A DNA stretch of 33,242 bases from Clostridia bacterium (GCA_017430965.1 JAFRLX010000023.1:1-33242); one strand, 5' to 3'. Shown: positions 15,041-23,403, counted from the first letter of the stretch. Numbers and translations are program-made. The notes: generated from the letters alone by a model not told the origin.

Positions 15041-15175
15041 GGGGTTAACACCAACTTCGCTTGCAGCTTCCGGCTTTAAGCTGTTAAGAGCTTCTTTAGC
15101 CTGCTTGTTTGCCATTCTCATTACACCTCCTCAATTTTTTCTATGTCTTGCGATTCATCTTTTTTATGTAAAAAC

Positions 15176-15203
15176 AAACTGCCGAGCTGTTGCTCGGCAG
15201 TTT
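15176..15203 (-). terminator. Intrinsic terminator of ssp2
   Basis: A perfect 12-bp stem (AAACTGCCGAGC and its complement) with a TGTT loop lies 19 bp past the ssp2 stop. On the minus strand it is followed by GTTTTTA. The equivalent hairpin of ssp1 is split by palindromic element 1. Confidence 0.85.
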
Positions 15204-15221
15204 CTCTTTTAGAAATTTACA

Positions 15222-15341
15222 TTAGTTGCTGGTACCTGGATACTTTGCGATCATGTTCTTTACCATTTGACCACCAATAGAACCGGCCTGTCTCGAAGTG
15301 AGGTCACCGTTGTAACCATTCTTAAGGTTAACACCAACTTC
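15222..15341 (-). pseudogene. SASP gene ssp2, 3' half (codons 20-58)
   Basis: The minus strand reads EVGVNLKNGYNGDLTSRQAG followed by SIGGQMVKNMIAKYPGTSN and a stop: the conserved C-terminal two thirds of an alpha/beta SASP. It begins abruptly within a Glu codon at the GA dinucleotide 15341-15340. The missing 5' half is at 24831-24890, 9.49 kb away in the same orientation. Joining the two at GA gives a perfect 58-codon gene, so this half was separated by the integrative element rather than by random decay. Confidence 0.9.
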
Positions 15342-15352
15342 AATTGATGTTC
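15330..15352. other. Left attachment junction (attL)
   Basis: The ssp2-like sequence ends at ACCAACTTC and changes to AATTGATGTTCC. Comparison with the ssp1 copy, which reads ACCAACTTCGCTTGC without a break, places the crossover at TC, 15340-15341 (GA on the minus strand). Confidence 0.75.
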
Positions 15353-15439
15353 CACTACATCAAAAACCGACTGCCACAAAAGTGCAAAATTCCTTGATAT
15401 ATAGCCAAATTTTTCTATTTTTGCAAAATCGCGGTTTTT

Positions 15440-17107
15440 TCAGTTTTGCACTTTCATGTTGTCGGAATATTCAATGTTTTTGGGAGTCAAATCACCGATA
15501 AAGCGATAGTAGATTTTGATTTCTTGCTGAAATTTCACATGATGTGAAGCAACTTGTTTTCCGTCTTCTAAAATCTTTTCGCCGATTTCAATGCGGTCAA
15601 TAAAGGTGCGAACAATTTCGGGTGTGAGTTCATCAAATTGTGTGAAAGATTTGGCAAGCGCAAAAAAATCGCTGTAGGCATTTTGCAGTTTTTCTTTGCT
15701 TTGTTTTTGGTCATTGAGCGATTTTAATTGCTCTTGCAGTGATTTTGCCTGGGCACCGAGTGCTTCGGTCATTCGCTGCAATCTGTCATCATCAATCACA
15801 CCGCTTACATTGTCTTCATAAAGCTTGAGCATCATTGCATCAATGGTGCCGAGCTTCTTTTCAATTTTTGCGGCGCTTTTTGCAGAAGTATACACCTTTG
15901 GAGAAGCCTTTAGCGCCGCATTCACAATTTCTTGGATTTCTTCATCGCCGAGGGAAATGAGTGCATTCAATTCTTCTTTAATAATGTTGTATAAATCGGC
16001 ATATTTAATGCGCGCGCCGTGCTCACACCGGTGCAGAGACCGCTCGGGAATATTCTGGCAGTAGAGGTACCAATACTTTTCCCTCTCTCCTTTGTAAACA
16101 CTGCCGCCGGAACATAGGGCACCGCCACAGTTTTTGCAAAAGATAATGCCGTTGAAAATACTTTGGCGGCAGGGCTCAAACTCGTGCCAACGCTTTGTGT
16201 TCATTCCCATGAATTTGGCTGCCAAATCAAACTGTTCCTCGCTTACCAATGGGGTGTGGGTGTTTTTTGTAACCGCCCATTCCTCTTGAGGGAGGTCTAC
16301 CTTCTTTTTGGATTTAAAGCTCATCTTCTTCGTTTTGCCGAGAATGGTGTGCCCGAGGTAGGTTTGGTTTTTGAGTATTCTTTTGACTGTGGTGTGGTTC
16401 CAAATATCGGTGGCTCTCTCCGCACCTTTATCGCTAAATTCATCGCGGTAGAGCACGCGATACTTTAGGGGAGTGATATATCCCTTATCGGTCAGCATGA
16501 TTGCGATTGACCGGGCAGATTGCCCTTTTGCCGCCAACTCAAAAATGAATTGCACAATCGGTGCTGTCTCCGGGTCCGGAACCAAAGCGCCCCTTTTGTT
16601 AGGGTCTTTCATATAGCCGAAAGGCGGGCACGCGCAGTATTCGCCCTTTTCTCTTTTGTCTTTGAGCACACTTCGCACTTTGTTGGAAGTGTCTCGAATA
16701 TAGACTTCGTTGGTAGCGAGGCGAAACGGTGTCATAATATCCACTTTTTCGGAATCAAAGCCATCGTTGATAGCGAGGTATCGAATCCCTTTTTCCACAA
16801 AGTATTGCTCGGCATAGTAGCTTGATTCACTCATGTTACGCCCGAGTCGCGACAAATCCTTTGTGATGACAAGCGTGATTTCAGGGTGCTTCTCAATTTC
16901 CGAAAGCATTTTTTGAAACCCCGGTCGGTCAAAGTTGGAACCGGAATAGCCGTCGTCTACAAATTCATTCGCCAAGGCTATGTGCCGCTCTTTGCAGTAG
17001 CGCTCCACGATGGAGCGCTGATTGGTGATACTGGATGATTCACCAAACTTCGCTTCTTCGCGCGATAATCTATAGTATGCGTATGCAACTTTAACACTTG
17101 TATCTAT
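15440..17107 (-). CDS. Large serine recombinase, probable integrase (non-standard AUA start)
   Basis: From an AUA at 17107 the protein would have 555 residues. The resolvase domain starts VKVAYAYYRLSREEAKFG with the catalytic Ser at residue 15, then VDDGYSGSNFDRPGFQKML and ITKDLSRLGRN. A recombinase domain, a zinc ribbon (FCKNCGGALC...YCQN...C) and a long coiled coil (about 400-480) follow, as in TnpX/TndX-type enzymes. Upstream is a perfect AAAGGAGG, 9 nt before ATA GAT; no ATG, GTG or TTG exists in frame before GTG 17008. Starting at 17008 would remove the catalytic Ser. Either AUA is used, or an ATG mutated to ATA and the gene is silenced. An 11-bp inverted repeat (15378-15389 with 15444-15454) overlaps the 3' end and could terminate transcription. 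Confidence 0.85.
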   Translation of the reverse strand: MDTSVKVAYAYYRLSREEAKFGESSSITNQRSIVERYCKERHIALANEFVDDGYSGSNFDRPGFQKMLSEIEKHPEITLVITKDLSRLGRNMSESSYYAEQYFVEKGIRYLAINDGFDSEKVDIMTPFRLATNEVYIRDTSNKVRSVLKDKREKGEYCACPPFGYMKDPNKRGALVPDPETAPIVQFIFELAAKGQSARSIAIMLTDKGYITPLKYRVLYRDEFSDKGAERATDIWNHTTVKRILKNQTYLGHTILGKTKKMSFKSKKKVDLPQEEWAVTKNTHTPLVSEEQFDLAAKFMGMNTKRWHEFEPCRQSIFNGIIFCKNCGGALCSGGSVYKGEREKYWYLYCQNIPERSLHRCEHGARIKYADLYNIIKEELNALISLGDEEIQEIVNAALKASPKVYTSAKSAAKIEKKLGTIDAMMLKLYEDNVSGVIDDDRLQRMTEALGAQAKSLQEQLKSLNDQKQSKEKLQNAYSDFFALAKSFTQFDELTPEIVRTFIDRIEIGEKILEDGKQVASHHVKFQQEIKIYYRFIGDLTPKNIEYSDNMKVQN

Positions 17108-17162
17108 TATATTTTACCTCCTTTAGATAGCTGCCTTACATAACTACAATAGCATTATAGCA

Positions 17163-17333
17163 TTAGCGGGTAGGGGGTTCAATTGTGCGATTTGATTTTT
17201 TAGAGGTAAGTTTTTCCAATATGATTTTTTGCGGCTCTTCCGTGCCGAAAGACCGGCTGACAAAGTACCGCATTTCACCTTTGTTATAGGTGCTTTGCTG
17301 TTGATCGCTGCTGATAAAATCAACTCCTTTCAA
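17163..17333 (-). CDS. Small hypothetical ORF upstream of the recombinase
   Basis: A 50-56 residue frame just upstream of the recombinase on the same strand, containing KGEMRYFVSRSFGTEEPQK and IILEKLTSK. AAAGGAG is present, but at the normal distance the codon is ATC (17315); an in-frame TTG (17333) overlaps that site, and the only ATG is at residue 15. Small proteins called TnpW often precede serine recombinases in clostridial elements, and the G-x-Y-x-V...EKL pattern could fit, but I cannot confirm homology. It may be translated weakly or not at all. Confidence 0.4.
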   Translation of the reverse strand: MKGVDFISSDQQQSTYNKGEMRYFVSRSFGTEEPQKIILEKLTSKKSNRTIEPPTR

Positions 17334-17393
17334 TTAGTAGTATTTGTGGTTACTTATATGGATAAACAAGTTTGGAAAAGTCACTTTCTTTAA

Positions 17394-17418
17394 AAAATCA
17401 TATTTTTTGTATGATTTT
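17394..17418. promoter_or_regulatory. Candidate operator for the XRE regulator
   Basis: A 9-bp inverted repeat, AAAATCATA (17394-17402) and TATGATTTT (17410-17418), with a 7-nt spacer, lies 12 bp upstream of the -35 box of the promoter for the XRE/methyltransferase operon. The position suits binding by the dimeric XRE protein encoded next. It is an inference from symmetry and place only. Confidence 0.4.
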
Positions 17419-17430
17419 CATCATTTTTTG

Positions 17431-17459
17431 TTGAAATTTATCAAAAATAGTGATATATT
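17431..17459 (+). promoter_or_regulatory. Sigma-A-type promoter of the restriction operon
   Basis: TTGAAA (17431-17436), a 17-bp spacer and TATATT (17454-17459), followed 31 bp later by the XRE start codon with its AGGAGG. It should drive the XRE, methyltransferase, specificity and OLD genes as one transcript. Confidence 0.65.
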
Positions 17460-17490
17460 CATATTATAATAATTATTAGGAGGATATACC

Positions 17491-17706
17491 ATGGCTGTTA
17501 GTTATAAAAAGCTTTGGAAATTGCTCATAGATAAGGATATGAAAAAAAGTGATCTTGAGCGTGAAGCCAAAATCACTCATTATTCGTTAAGCAAGCTTTC
17601 TCAAGGAAAAGATGTTTCTACAGAGGTTTTAGGAAAGATTTGCGAAACGCTTAATTGTACTATTGATGATATTATGGAATTTATTCCTGAAGAGGAGGAT
17701 AAATAA
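17491..17706 (+). CDS. XRE/Cro-family transcriptional regulator
   Basis: A 71-residue single-domain helix-turn-helix protein: YKKLWKLLIDKDMKKSDLER, then an AKITHYSLSKLSQGKDVSTE recognition region, ending in LNCTIDDIMEF, the usual Cro/C1 end. AGGAGG precedes the ATG by 7 nt. It stands first in the restriction operon, separated from the methyltransferase by 2 bp, so it probably acts as a control (C-protein-like) or repressor protein that times methyltransferase and nuclease expression. The inverted repeat just upstream of the promoter is a likely binding site. Confidence 0.88.
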   Translation: MAVSYKKLWKLLIDKDMKKSDLEREAKITHYSLSKLSQGKDVSTEVLGKICETLNCTIDDIMEFIPEEEDK

Positions 17707-17708
17707 TA

Positions 17709-19730
17709 ATGGCTGATACAAAAGTAATTGTAATACCCGAAGGGAAAATCTGCGACTATATCGATGGTAAGTTCCGCAATGACACGCCTGAAGAATATGT
17801 GCGTCAAACGATAGAAAAACGTTTGGTAAATGAGCATAAATACTTACCGAAACAGGTCAGAATTGAATATACCCTTCAGCTTGGTTCTCGTAAGCCCCGA
17901 GCAGATATTGTTATTTTTGATAAAGACTGCACCGAGCAAACACAAAACAACATTAAGCTCATAATTGAGTGCAAAAAAGAAGCTGTTGATGCAAGAAATG
18001 CCAAAGACGGTGTTGAGCAGTTAAAATCCTATATGTCCGCTTGTCCTAATTGCGAGTGGGGTATGTGGACTAACGGAAAGCAAAAGGAAGTATTCCGTAA
18101 ATATACAAATGATAAAGGCTCCGTAGATTTTATGGAGTACAACGACATTCCTTCTGCTGATGGTAACCTTGATGATGTAAACCGCCCGAAAAGAACATCG
18201 TTAAAAAATGCATATGATGACAACCTGTTGTTTGTTTTCAAAACCTGTCATAATCATATCCATGTAAATGATGGTTTGCAAAAACAGCCGGCTTTCTTTG
18301 AACTGCTCAAAGTTATCTTCTGCAAAATTGAGGATGAAAGGAATATTCCAAATCCTCTTGAATTCTACACTACTTCTGAAGAACGTTCCAATCCGGACGG
18401 TCAGCTGACGGTAAAGAAAAGAATATCTAAAATCATTGAACGTGTTAAGAAAAAGCACGGCAAAATATTTGATTCAAATGATGAAATCAAGCTTTCTCCT
18501 CGCAGCCTGGCATACATAGTAAGTGAATTACAAAAGTACAGCCTTCTGAATACAAATATTGATATAAAAGGCAAGGCGTATGAAGAAATTGTCGGCGCTA
18601 ACCTCCGTGGTGACAGGGGTGAATTTTTTACGCCCAGAAATGTTATGAGAATGGTTGTCGATATGATAAATCCAAAGATGGATGAAAAGGTTTTGGACAG
18701 CTCTTGCGGTACCGGAGGCTTCTTGGTTACCGCGATGACTCATGTAATGAATGAGGTTGAAAAAGAGTTTTCAGAGCAGCTTGGGTTAACAAGAAAAGAC
18801 TGGGATAGCGATACAATCAGAACATTTAATGACCGTATTTCCGATATGGCTTCGCATAACTATTTTGGCTTTGATATTAACCCGGATCTTGTAAAAGCAA
18901 CAAAAATGAATATGGTTATGAATAATGATGGTAGCGGCAATATTCTTCAAACAAATTCCTTGCTGCCGCCTCATGAATGGTCTGATGAATTCAGAACAAA
19001 ACTTGCCGAAGCACTTGGTGTATCAAAAACGGATTTGCGGAATTATTCTACTCTTGAATACTTTAATGTCATCGTAACCAACCCGCCGTTTGGCAGTAAA
19101 ATTCCGGTGAAAGATAAAAATGTTCTTGAGCAGTTTGAATTAGCGCATATTTGGGAAAACAATAAAAGCACTGGTTCTTGGACGATGACTGACCGTTTAC
19201 AATCTTCTGTTCCTCCCGAAATACTCTTTATTGAGCGTTGCACACAGTTCCTTGTGCCTGGTGGAAGAATGGGTATCGTTTTACCGGATTCTATTCTTGG
19301 CTCACCGGGTTTAGGCTACATCAGAGAATGGCTCATCAAAAATCACCGCATTATTGCAAGTGTGGACTTGCATGCCGATACTTTCCAGCCTCGTAACGGC
19401 ACGCAAACTTCGGTATTATTCCTTGAAAAGAAAACACAAGAGCAGAAAGATAACGAAGAAAAAAGCGGCACCATGGCGGATTATAATATTTTTATGGCAA
19501 TGGTTGAAAAGGTTGGTCATGATAAGCGCGGTAATCCTTTATTCAAGAGAGATGAAGAGGGTAATGAAATACTTGTTCCGGATACCAACAGCGTTCTCGT
19601 ATTAGGTGAAACCAGCGAAGGCGACAGGACTGTATCTCAGCAGCAAAAGAAGAAAGTTGAAGATGACCAAACGTATAACGTTCCTTCAATATTTACTGAA
19701 TGGAAAGTGCAGGAGGGATTATCATGGTAA
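17709..19730 (+). CDS. N6-adenine methyltransferase fused to an N-terminal HsdR_N-like nuclease domain
   Basis: The 673-residue protein has two parts. Residues about 25-135 resemble the HsdR N-terminal PD-(D/E)xK domain: RIEYTLQLGSRKPRADIVIF with D66, then LIIECKK with E87 and K89. Residues about 265-620 form an N6_Mtase domain: FFTPRNVMRMVV, motif I VLDSSCGTGGFLVTA (about 328-342) and catalytic motif IV NPPF (458-461). The usual separate HsdR helicase subunit is absent, so cutting would have to come from the fused nuclease, as in BcgI-like type IIB enzymes (RM polypeptide plus S polypeptide). The gene overlaps the specificity subunit by 7 bp. A solitary type I-like methyltransferase is the alternative. 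Confidence 0.85.
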   Translation: MADTKVIVIPEGKICDYIDGKFRNDTPEEYVRQTIEKRLVNEHKYLPKQVRIEYTLQLGSRKPRADIVIFDKDCTEQTQNNIKLIIECKKEAVDARNAKDGVEQLKSYMSACPNCEWGMWTNGKQKEVFRKYTNDKGSVDFMEYNDIPSADGNLDDVNRPKRTSLKNAYDDNLLFVFKTCHNHIHVNDGLQKQPAFFELLKVIFCKIEDERNIPNPLEFYTTSEERSNPDGQLTVKKRISKIIERVKKKHGKIFDSNDEIKLSPRSLAYIVSELQKYSLLNTNIDIKGKAYEEIVGANLRGDRGEFFTPRNVMRMVVDMINPKMDEKVLDSSCGTGGFLVTAMTHVMNEVEKEFSEQLGLTRKDWDSDTIRTFNDRISDMASHNYFGFDINPDLVKATKMNMVMNNDGSGNILQTNSLLPPHEWSDEFRTKLAEALGVSKTDLRNYSTLEYFNVIVTNPPFGSKIPVKDKNVLEQFELAHIWENNKSTGSWTMTDRLQSSVPPEILFIERCTQFLVPGGRMGIVLPDSILGSPGLGYIREWLIKNHRIIASVDLHADTFQPRNGTQTSVLFLEKKTQEQKDNEEKSGTMADYNIFMAMVEKVGHDKRGNPLFKRDEEGNEILVPDTNSVLVLGETSEGDRTVSQQQKKKVEDDQTYNVPSIFTEWKVQEGLSW

Positions 19731-21211
19731 ATACCTCACTCGCAGTTAATAAACAAGCGGATGATGCACTAAAAGTCGTTATCAATGAAGCACCGTTAAA
19801 ATGGTGTTCTGTTTCTCTGTCTGATGTTGTAAACAGAGGAAAACGACTGGAAGCAAGCGTTTTTGATGTTGAAGCAAAGCAAGCGCTTTTGGCTGTATCA
19901 AAATGCAAGTATCCACCATCAAAACTAATTAGCAAAGATGGTCCAGTATTAAAAGCTCATTATGGAGCAAGATTAAAAAGACGTTATGTTTTGAAAAGCA
20001 CACCTGGTTCTATAGGATTTATAGGCAGCTCAGAAATGTTGGATATTTATCCACAGCCGATAAAGTTCATGGTAAGTAATGAAACCACAAATGCTTTAAA
20101 AGTTAAAAATGGAACTGTTTTGATATCAAGATCAGGTACAATCGGCAACGTAACCTTTGTTAATAAGACATTGGAAAAAATGTTTGTAAGCGAACACGCA
20201 ATGAGATTGGAATGCGGTGAAACCCCAGGTTATGTTTACACATATCTTAAATCCAAAACAGGCAAAGCAATTGTTTGTTCAAACATCTATGGTGCTGTTG
20301 TTCAACAAATCGAGCCAGAGCATCTCGCCACTGTTCCAATTCCCGACGCACCGGACGACATCAAGAAAAGAATTAATGATTTAATTGTTAAATCTTATGA
20401 CCTAAGGGACGAGTCAAACGATTTAATTGATGAAGCAACAGCGCTGCTGATAAAAGAATTGAATCTTCCTCCTATAGAGGAATTTGAGGTTAACGATTTC
20501 AAGAAAAATGCACCGGTGGAAACCTTTAATGTTAAATTAAGCGACTTATCCGGGCGTGCAGACGCTTCTTATCATTTGCCTATTGTTGATGCGATAATTG
20601 AACACCTTAAACAAAACGCAGAAGAAGTAACTACTATTGGTGATAGTCGCATTAGTTCTGACGTAGTTCTTCCCGGAAGATTTAAGCGTGTTTATGTTGA
20701 GGAAGGGCACGGACGAGTTTTATTTGGCGGAAAACAGTTATATGAATTAGATCCGTCAAATAAGAAATACATTTCTTCATCAAAGCATGATAAGCGCATT
20801 GTTGAACAGTTGGAAATTTCTCAAAATACCACATTGATTACACGAAGTGGAACAATAGGCAAAGTTGCTATGGTTCCTGAACATTGGGAACACTGGGTTG
20901 CCAGTGAGCATATCATAAGAGTTGTACCTGCTAATAATGAGATTGCAGGATACATCAATATTTATTTGGCTTCGGATTACGGGCATCAACTAATCACTCG
21001 CTTCACATATGGCTCGGTGGTTGATGAAGTAGATGATAACCATATCCGACAGATTCCCATCCCGTTGTTGAAAGATAAAAATGTTCAAAAACAAATCAAC
21101 GACCTTGCCTTGTTAGCGAATCAAAAGAGATATGAAGCCTATTGTTTAGAACAGGAAGCACTTCGCATTATGGACGAAGAAGTGATTTTTGCAAAACAAG
21201 GTAGAACGTGA
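19724..21211 (+). CDS. Type I-like specificity subunit with two target recognition domains
   Basis: About 495 residues from ATG 19724, which follows GGAGGG by 7 nt; an in-frame ATG at 19700 lacks such a site. Two similar halves are visible: each has a recognition domain containing the repeated LISRSGTIGNVTFV / LITRSGTIGKVAMV motif and a ...SEHAMRL / SEHIIRV segment, followed by helical spacer regions (KKRINDLIVKSYDLRDESND and VQKQINDLALLANQKRY). It gives the methyltransferase a bipartite DNA target. The 7-bp overlap with the methyltransferase gene supports a stoichiometric complex. The exact site cannot be read from the sequence. Confidence 0.88.
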   Translation: MVNTSLAVNKQADDALKVVINEAPLKWCSVSLSDVVNRGKRLEASVFDVEAKQALLAVSKCKYPPSKLISKDGPVLKAHYGARLKRRYVLKSTPGSIGFIGSSEMLDIYPQPIKFMVSNETTNALKVKNGTVLISRSGTIGNVTFVNKTLEKMFVSEHAMRLECGETPGYVYTYLKSKTGKAIVCSNIYGAVVQQIEPEHLATVPIPDAPDDIKKRINDLIVKSYDLRDESNDLIDEATALLIKELNLPPIEEFEVNDFKKNAPVETFNVKLSDLSGRADASYHLPIVDAIIEHLKQNAEEVTTIGDSRISSDVVLPGRFKRVYVEEGHGRVLFGGKQLYELDPSNKKYISSSKHDKRIVEQLEISQNTTLITRSGTIGKVAMVPEHWEHWVASEHIIRVVPANNEIAGYINIYLASDYGHQLITRFTYGSVVDEVDDNHIRQIPIPLLKDKNVQKQINDLALLANQKRYEAYCLEQEALRIMDEEVIFAKQGRT

Positions 21212-21220
21212 GGAAATAAT

Positions 21221-23101
21221 ATGAGAATAATTGAAGGCATAACTATAAGGTATTATCGTTCAGTATATAATATTACGATTTCTCCTTGTAATGACATAAC
21301 TGTCATTACGGGGAAAAATGATGTTGGTAAATCTAATATTCTTAAAGCTTTAAACTTGTTCTTCAATCAGCAATCTGACTTTATGAAACCGTTTGATTTT
21401 ATTGAAGATTATTCGTTGCTACGAAAAGAAGAAGTTAAAAAAGATACCATTAGAGGTCAACAGTTTATTTCTATCACGATTCGCTTTGTTCGTGGCAATA
21501 AAATGGAAAAAACCTTGCCACCTCATTTTTCTGTCACAAGAAGATGGGATATGCATTCACCTGAATACAAACAATCTACGGATGTTTACACAAGAATGCA
21601 GGCTTATGCAAAAAAAGAAGGACTAAAGTATTCAGAGAAAACTACTTCAACAGTATTGAGTATGTTTTTAAATAAAATAAAGTTCGTCTATGTGCCTGCA
21701 ATAAAAGACCAACGCGTTTTCAGTGGTGTTTTAAGTAGGTTACAGCAAAATCTATTTGACACAAAAACGCGGAGAATACTGGATGAACCCATTAACAATG
21801 CAAATGAAGCAATTCAAGGTGTACTAATCGAACTCCAAAATGATTTCGAAGAATCAACTGGCATAAAAAATTTTGTTCAATTACCAAAAACGATATATAC
21901 TACTGGTTTGCTTCAAATTAACACTCAGGTGCGTGGAGGCGAAATTGCAATTGATAAACACGGCGATGGAATTAGAACACATTATTTACCTAAAATTTTG
22001 GATTTTGTTTCCAATCATTCAAAAAACGTTTATATTTGGGGGTTTGAGGAGCCTGAAAATTCTTATGAATATCGTCGTTGTCTTCAAGTGGCTGAAGAAT
22101 TTGAATTGCAATATTGTAAAAAAAACCAAATATTTATAACAAGTCATTCACCTGCTTTTTATTATAAGACTTGTGATAATAAAACAATTATTAATCTTGG
22201 TGCAAAAGATAACAAAACCGTCCTGCTTAAGAATACCGATAATTTAGATGAAGAGTTGGGTTACATCAATCTTTACCAAGATTTTATTGATAAAGTAAAA
22301 GAGTTAGAGGCCGAAAACAAGCAACAATCCAAAAATATAGATTCCCTCAAAGCCGAACTGCAAAATGCTAATAAACCTATAATCCTCACTGAAGGCAAAA
22401 CGGATTCCTCTCTTCTAAAACTATCAATTAAAAAACTTTGTCTTGATGATTATTCATCTTGGACAATTAAGCCTATAACATGCGAGAAAACATCAAATAA
22501 TGAAGCACTAAAAAAATTTCTTTGTGAAATGAGAGATAATTTACATCCGCATAGTTTAGTAATTGGCATGTTTGATAGAGATACTAAAATGGTCTTTGAC
22601 ATTGATGGTCAGAAAACTGATATTAGAACAAAACCTTTTATAAAAATATGTCATAATGTTTATGCCTTTTCAATACCTGTTCCTCAAAATAGATCAGAAG
22701 TGGACCAAATATCAATTGAACATTATTTTACGGACGAAGAAATCAAAACAGAGGACCAAGGGAAACGGTTGTTTATTGGTAATGAATTTTTTGAAACAGG
22801 CGTTCACAAGGAAAACAAAGATTTATTTTACAAAGCTGCAAGAAAGATTTTTGATTCTATTAAAATAATTGAACACGAATCCAATTGTTTTGTTACAAAA
22901 ACAGATGGAGAAGGTGATTTTAGTATTTCAAAGGCAAGATTTGTTGAAAACATAGAGAATGATGAACCGGGATTTTGTGATATTTCATTCGAAGAATTTC
23001 GTAAAATATTTGAAATAATAAATGCAATCATCTTGGATTGGGAAGAATCATCTGAAATACTCGATAGAACAGAGAGTGATCAGCTTGTTTGCTGTGTTTA
23101 G
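21221..23101 (+). CDS. OLD-family ATPase/TOPRIM nuclease
   Basis: A 626-residue overcoming-lysogenization-defect protein. The N-terminal ABC/SMC-type ATPase has Walker A GKNDVGKS (31-38), Walker B-like VYIWGFEEPENS (270-281) and the ITSHSPAFYY switch segment (about 306-315). A short coiled coil (355-385) leads to the TOPRIM nuclease: IILTEGKTD with E391, and GMFDRD with D452 and D454. No UvrD-like GajB partner lies next to it, so it is class 1-like or works with the restriction genes. It begins 9 bp after the specificity subunit with GAGGAAA before the ATG, so it belongs to the same operon. The DNA is markedly AT-rich, suggesting separate acquisition. Confidence 0.88.
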   Translation: MRIIEGITIRYYRSVYNITISPCNDITVITGKNDVGKSNILKALNLFFNQQSDFMKPFDFIEDYSLLRKEEVKKDTIRGQQFISITIRFVRGNKMEKTLPPHFSVTRRWDMHSPEYKQSTDVYTRMQAYAKKEGLKYSEKTTSTVLSMFLNKIKFVYVPAIKDQRVFSGVLSRLQQNLFDTKTRRILDEPINNANEAIQGVLIELQNDFEESTGIKNFVQLPKTIYTTGLLQINTQVRGGEIAIDKHGDGIRTHYLPKILDFVSNHSKNVYIWGFEEPENSYEYRRCLQVAEEFELQYCKKNQIFITSHSPAFYYKTCDNKTIINLGAKDNKTVLLKNTDNLDEELGYINLYQDFIDKVKELEAENKQQSKNIDSLKAELQNANKPIILTEGKTDSSLLKLSIKKLCLDDYSSWTIKPITCEKTSNNEALKKFLCEMRDNLHPHSLVIGMFDRDTKMVFDIDGQKTDIRTKPFIKICHNVYAFSIPVPQNRSEVDQISIEHYFTDEEIKTEDQGKRLFIGNEFFETGVHKENKDLFYKAARKIFDSIKIIEHESNCFVTKTDGEGDFSISKARFVENIENDEPGFCDISFEEFRKIFEIINAIILDWEESSEILDRTESDQLVCCV

Positions 23102-23162
23102 GGTGGAGTAGAACTAGGATCACTAGGGATCACTTGTGTCAATAATCTTTTTTGATGTTGTC

Positions 23163-23345
23163 ATGATCATCTCAGTCAGTGCCTGCCTGTTGGGCGAAAA
23201 TTGCAAATACAATGGCGGGAATAATTATAGTGAAAAGCTGAGCGCTTTTTTGCAGGGGCACGAGGTTGTGCCTGTCTGCCCCGAGGTGCTCGGGGGACTC
23301 CCCGTGCCGCGTGAACCCGCCGAAATTGTCGGCGGGGTGGTGCGC
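23163..23345 (+). pseudogene. Truncated DUF523 protein gene (first fragment)
   Basis: From ATG 23163 the frame reads MIISVSACLLGENCKYNGGN followed by a region ending CPEVLGGLPVPREPAEIVGG, the N-terminal 60 residues of the DUF523 (YbbK-like) family, with conserved Cys residues in SACLLG and VCPE. Family members are usually about 140-150 residues. The similarity stops at a palindromic sequence at 23355. The family's function is unknown. It carries no clear ribosome binding site, so this is most likely a remnant. Confidence 0.75.
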
Positions 23346-23354
23346 TGCCGAGTC

Positions 23355-23377
23355 ACACAAGGGACGGTTCCTTGTGT
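23355..23377. repeat. REP-like palindrome disrupting DUF523
   Basis: ACACAAGG-GACGGTT-CCTTGTGT forms an 8-bp stem with a 7-nt loop. Similar 'acaaggGACGGTTCcttgt' palindromes are widespread in clostridial genomes, which I recall without being able to verify here. It marks the exact end of DUF523 similarity and is followed by a T-run and a second DUF523 start. Confidence 0.55.
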
Positions 23378-23403
23378 TAATTTGTTTTTTAGTTGAGGTT
23401 TTC

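Larger units (their letters stand above)
14475..15115 (-). pseudogene. Small acid-soluble spore protein gene (ssp1), interrupted by two insertions
   Basis: Three pieces of an alpha/beta-type SASP gene lie in order on the minus strand: 15115-15044 (MANKQAKEALNSLKPEAASE then VGVN), 14847-14789 (NGYNGDLTSRQAGSIGGQM) and 14513-14475 (MNMIAKYTGSSK, stop). They are separated by palindromic elements 3 and 2. Removing the elements gives an open frame of 58 codons, the same length as ssp2, differing mainly at the two insertion points. GAGGAGG precedes the ATG by 10 nt. SASPs coat DNA in dormant spores and are cut by GPR protease during germination. As DNA the gene is broken. Confidence 0.85.
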
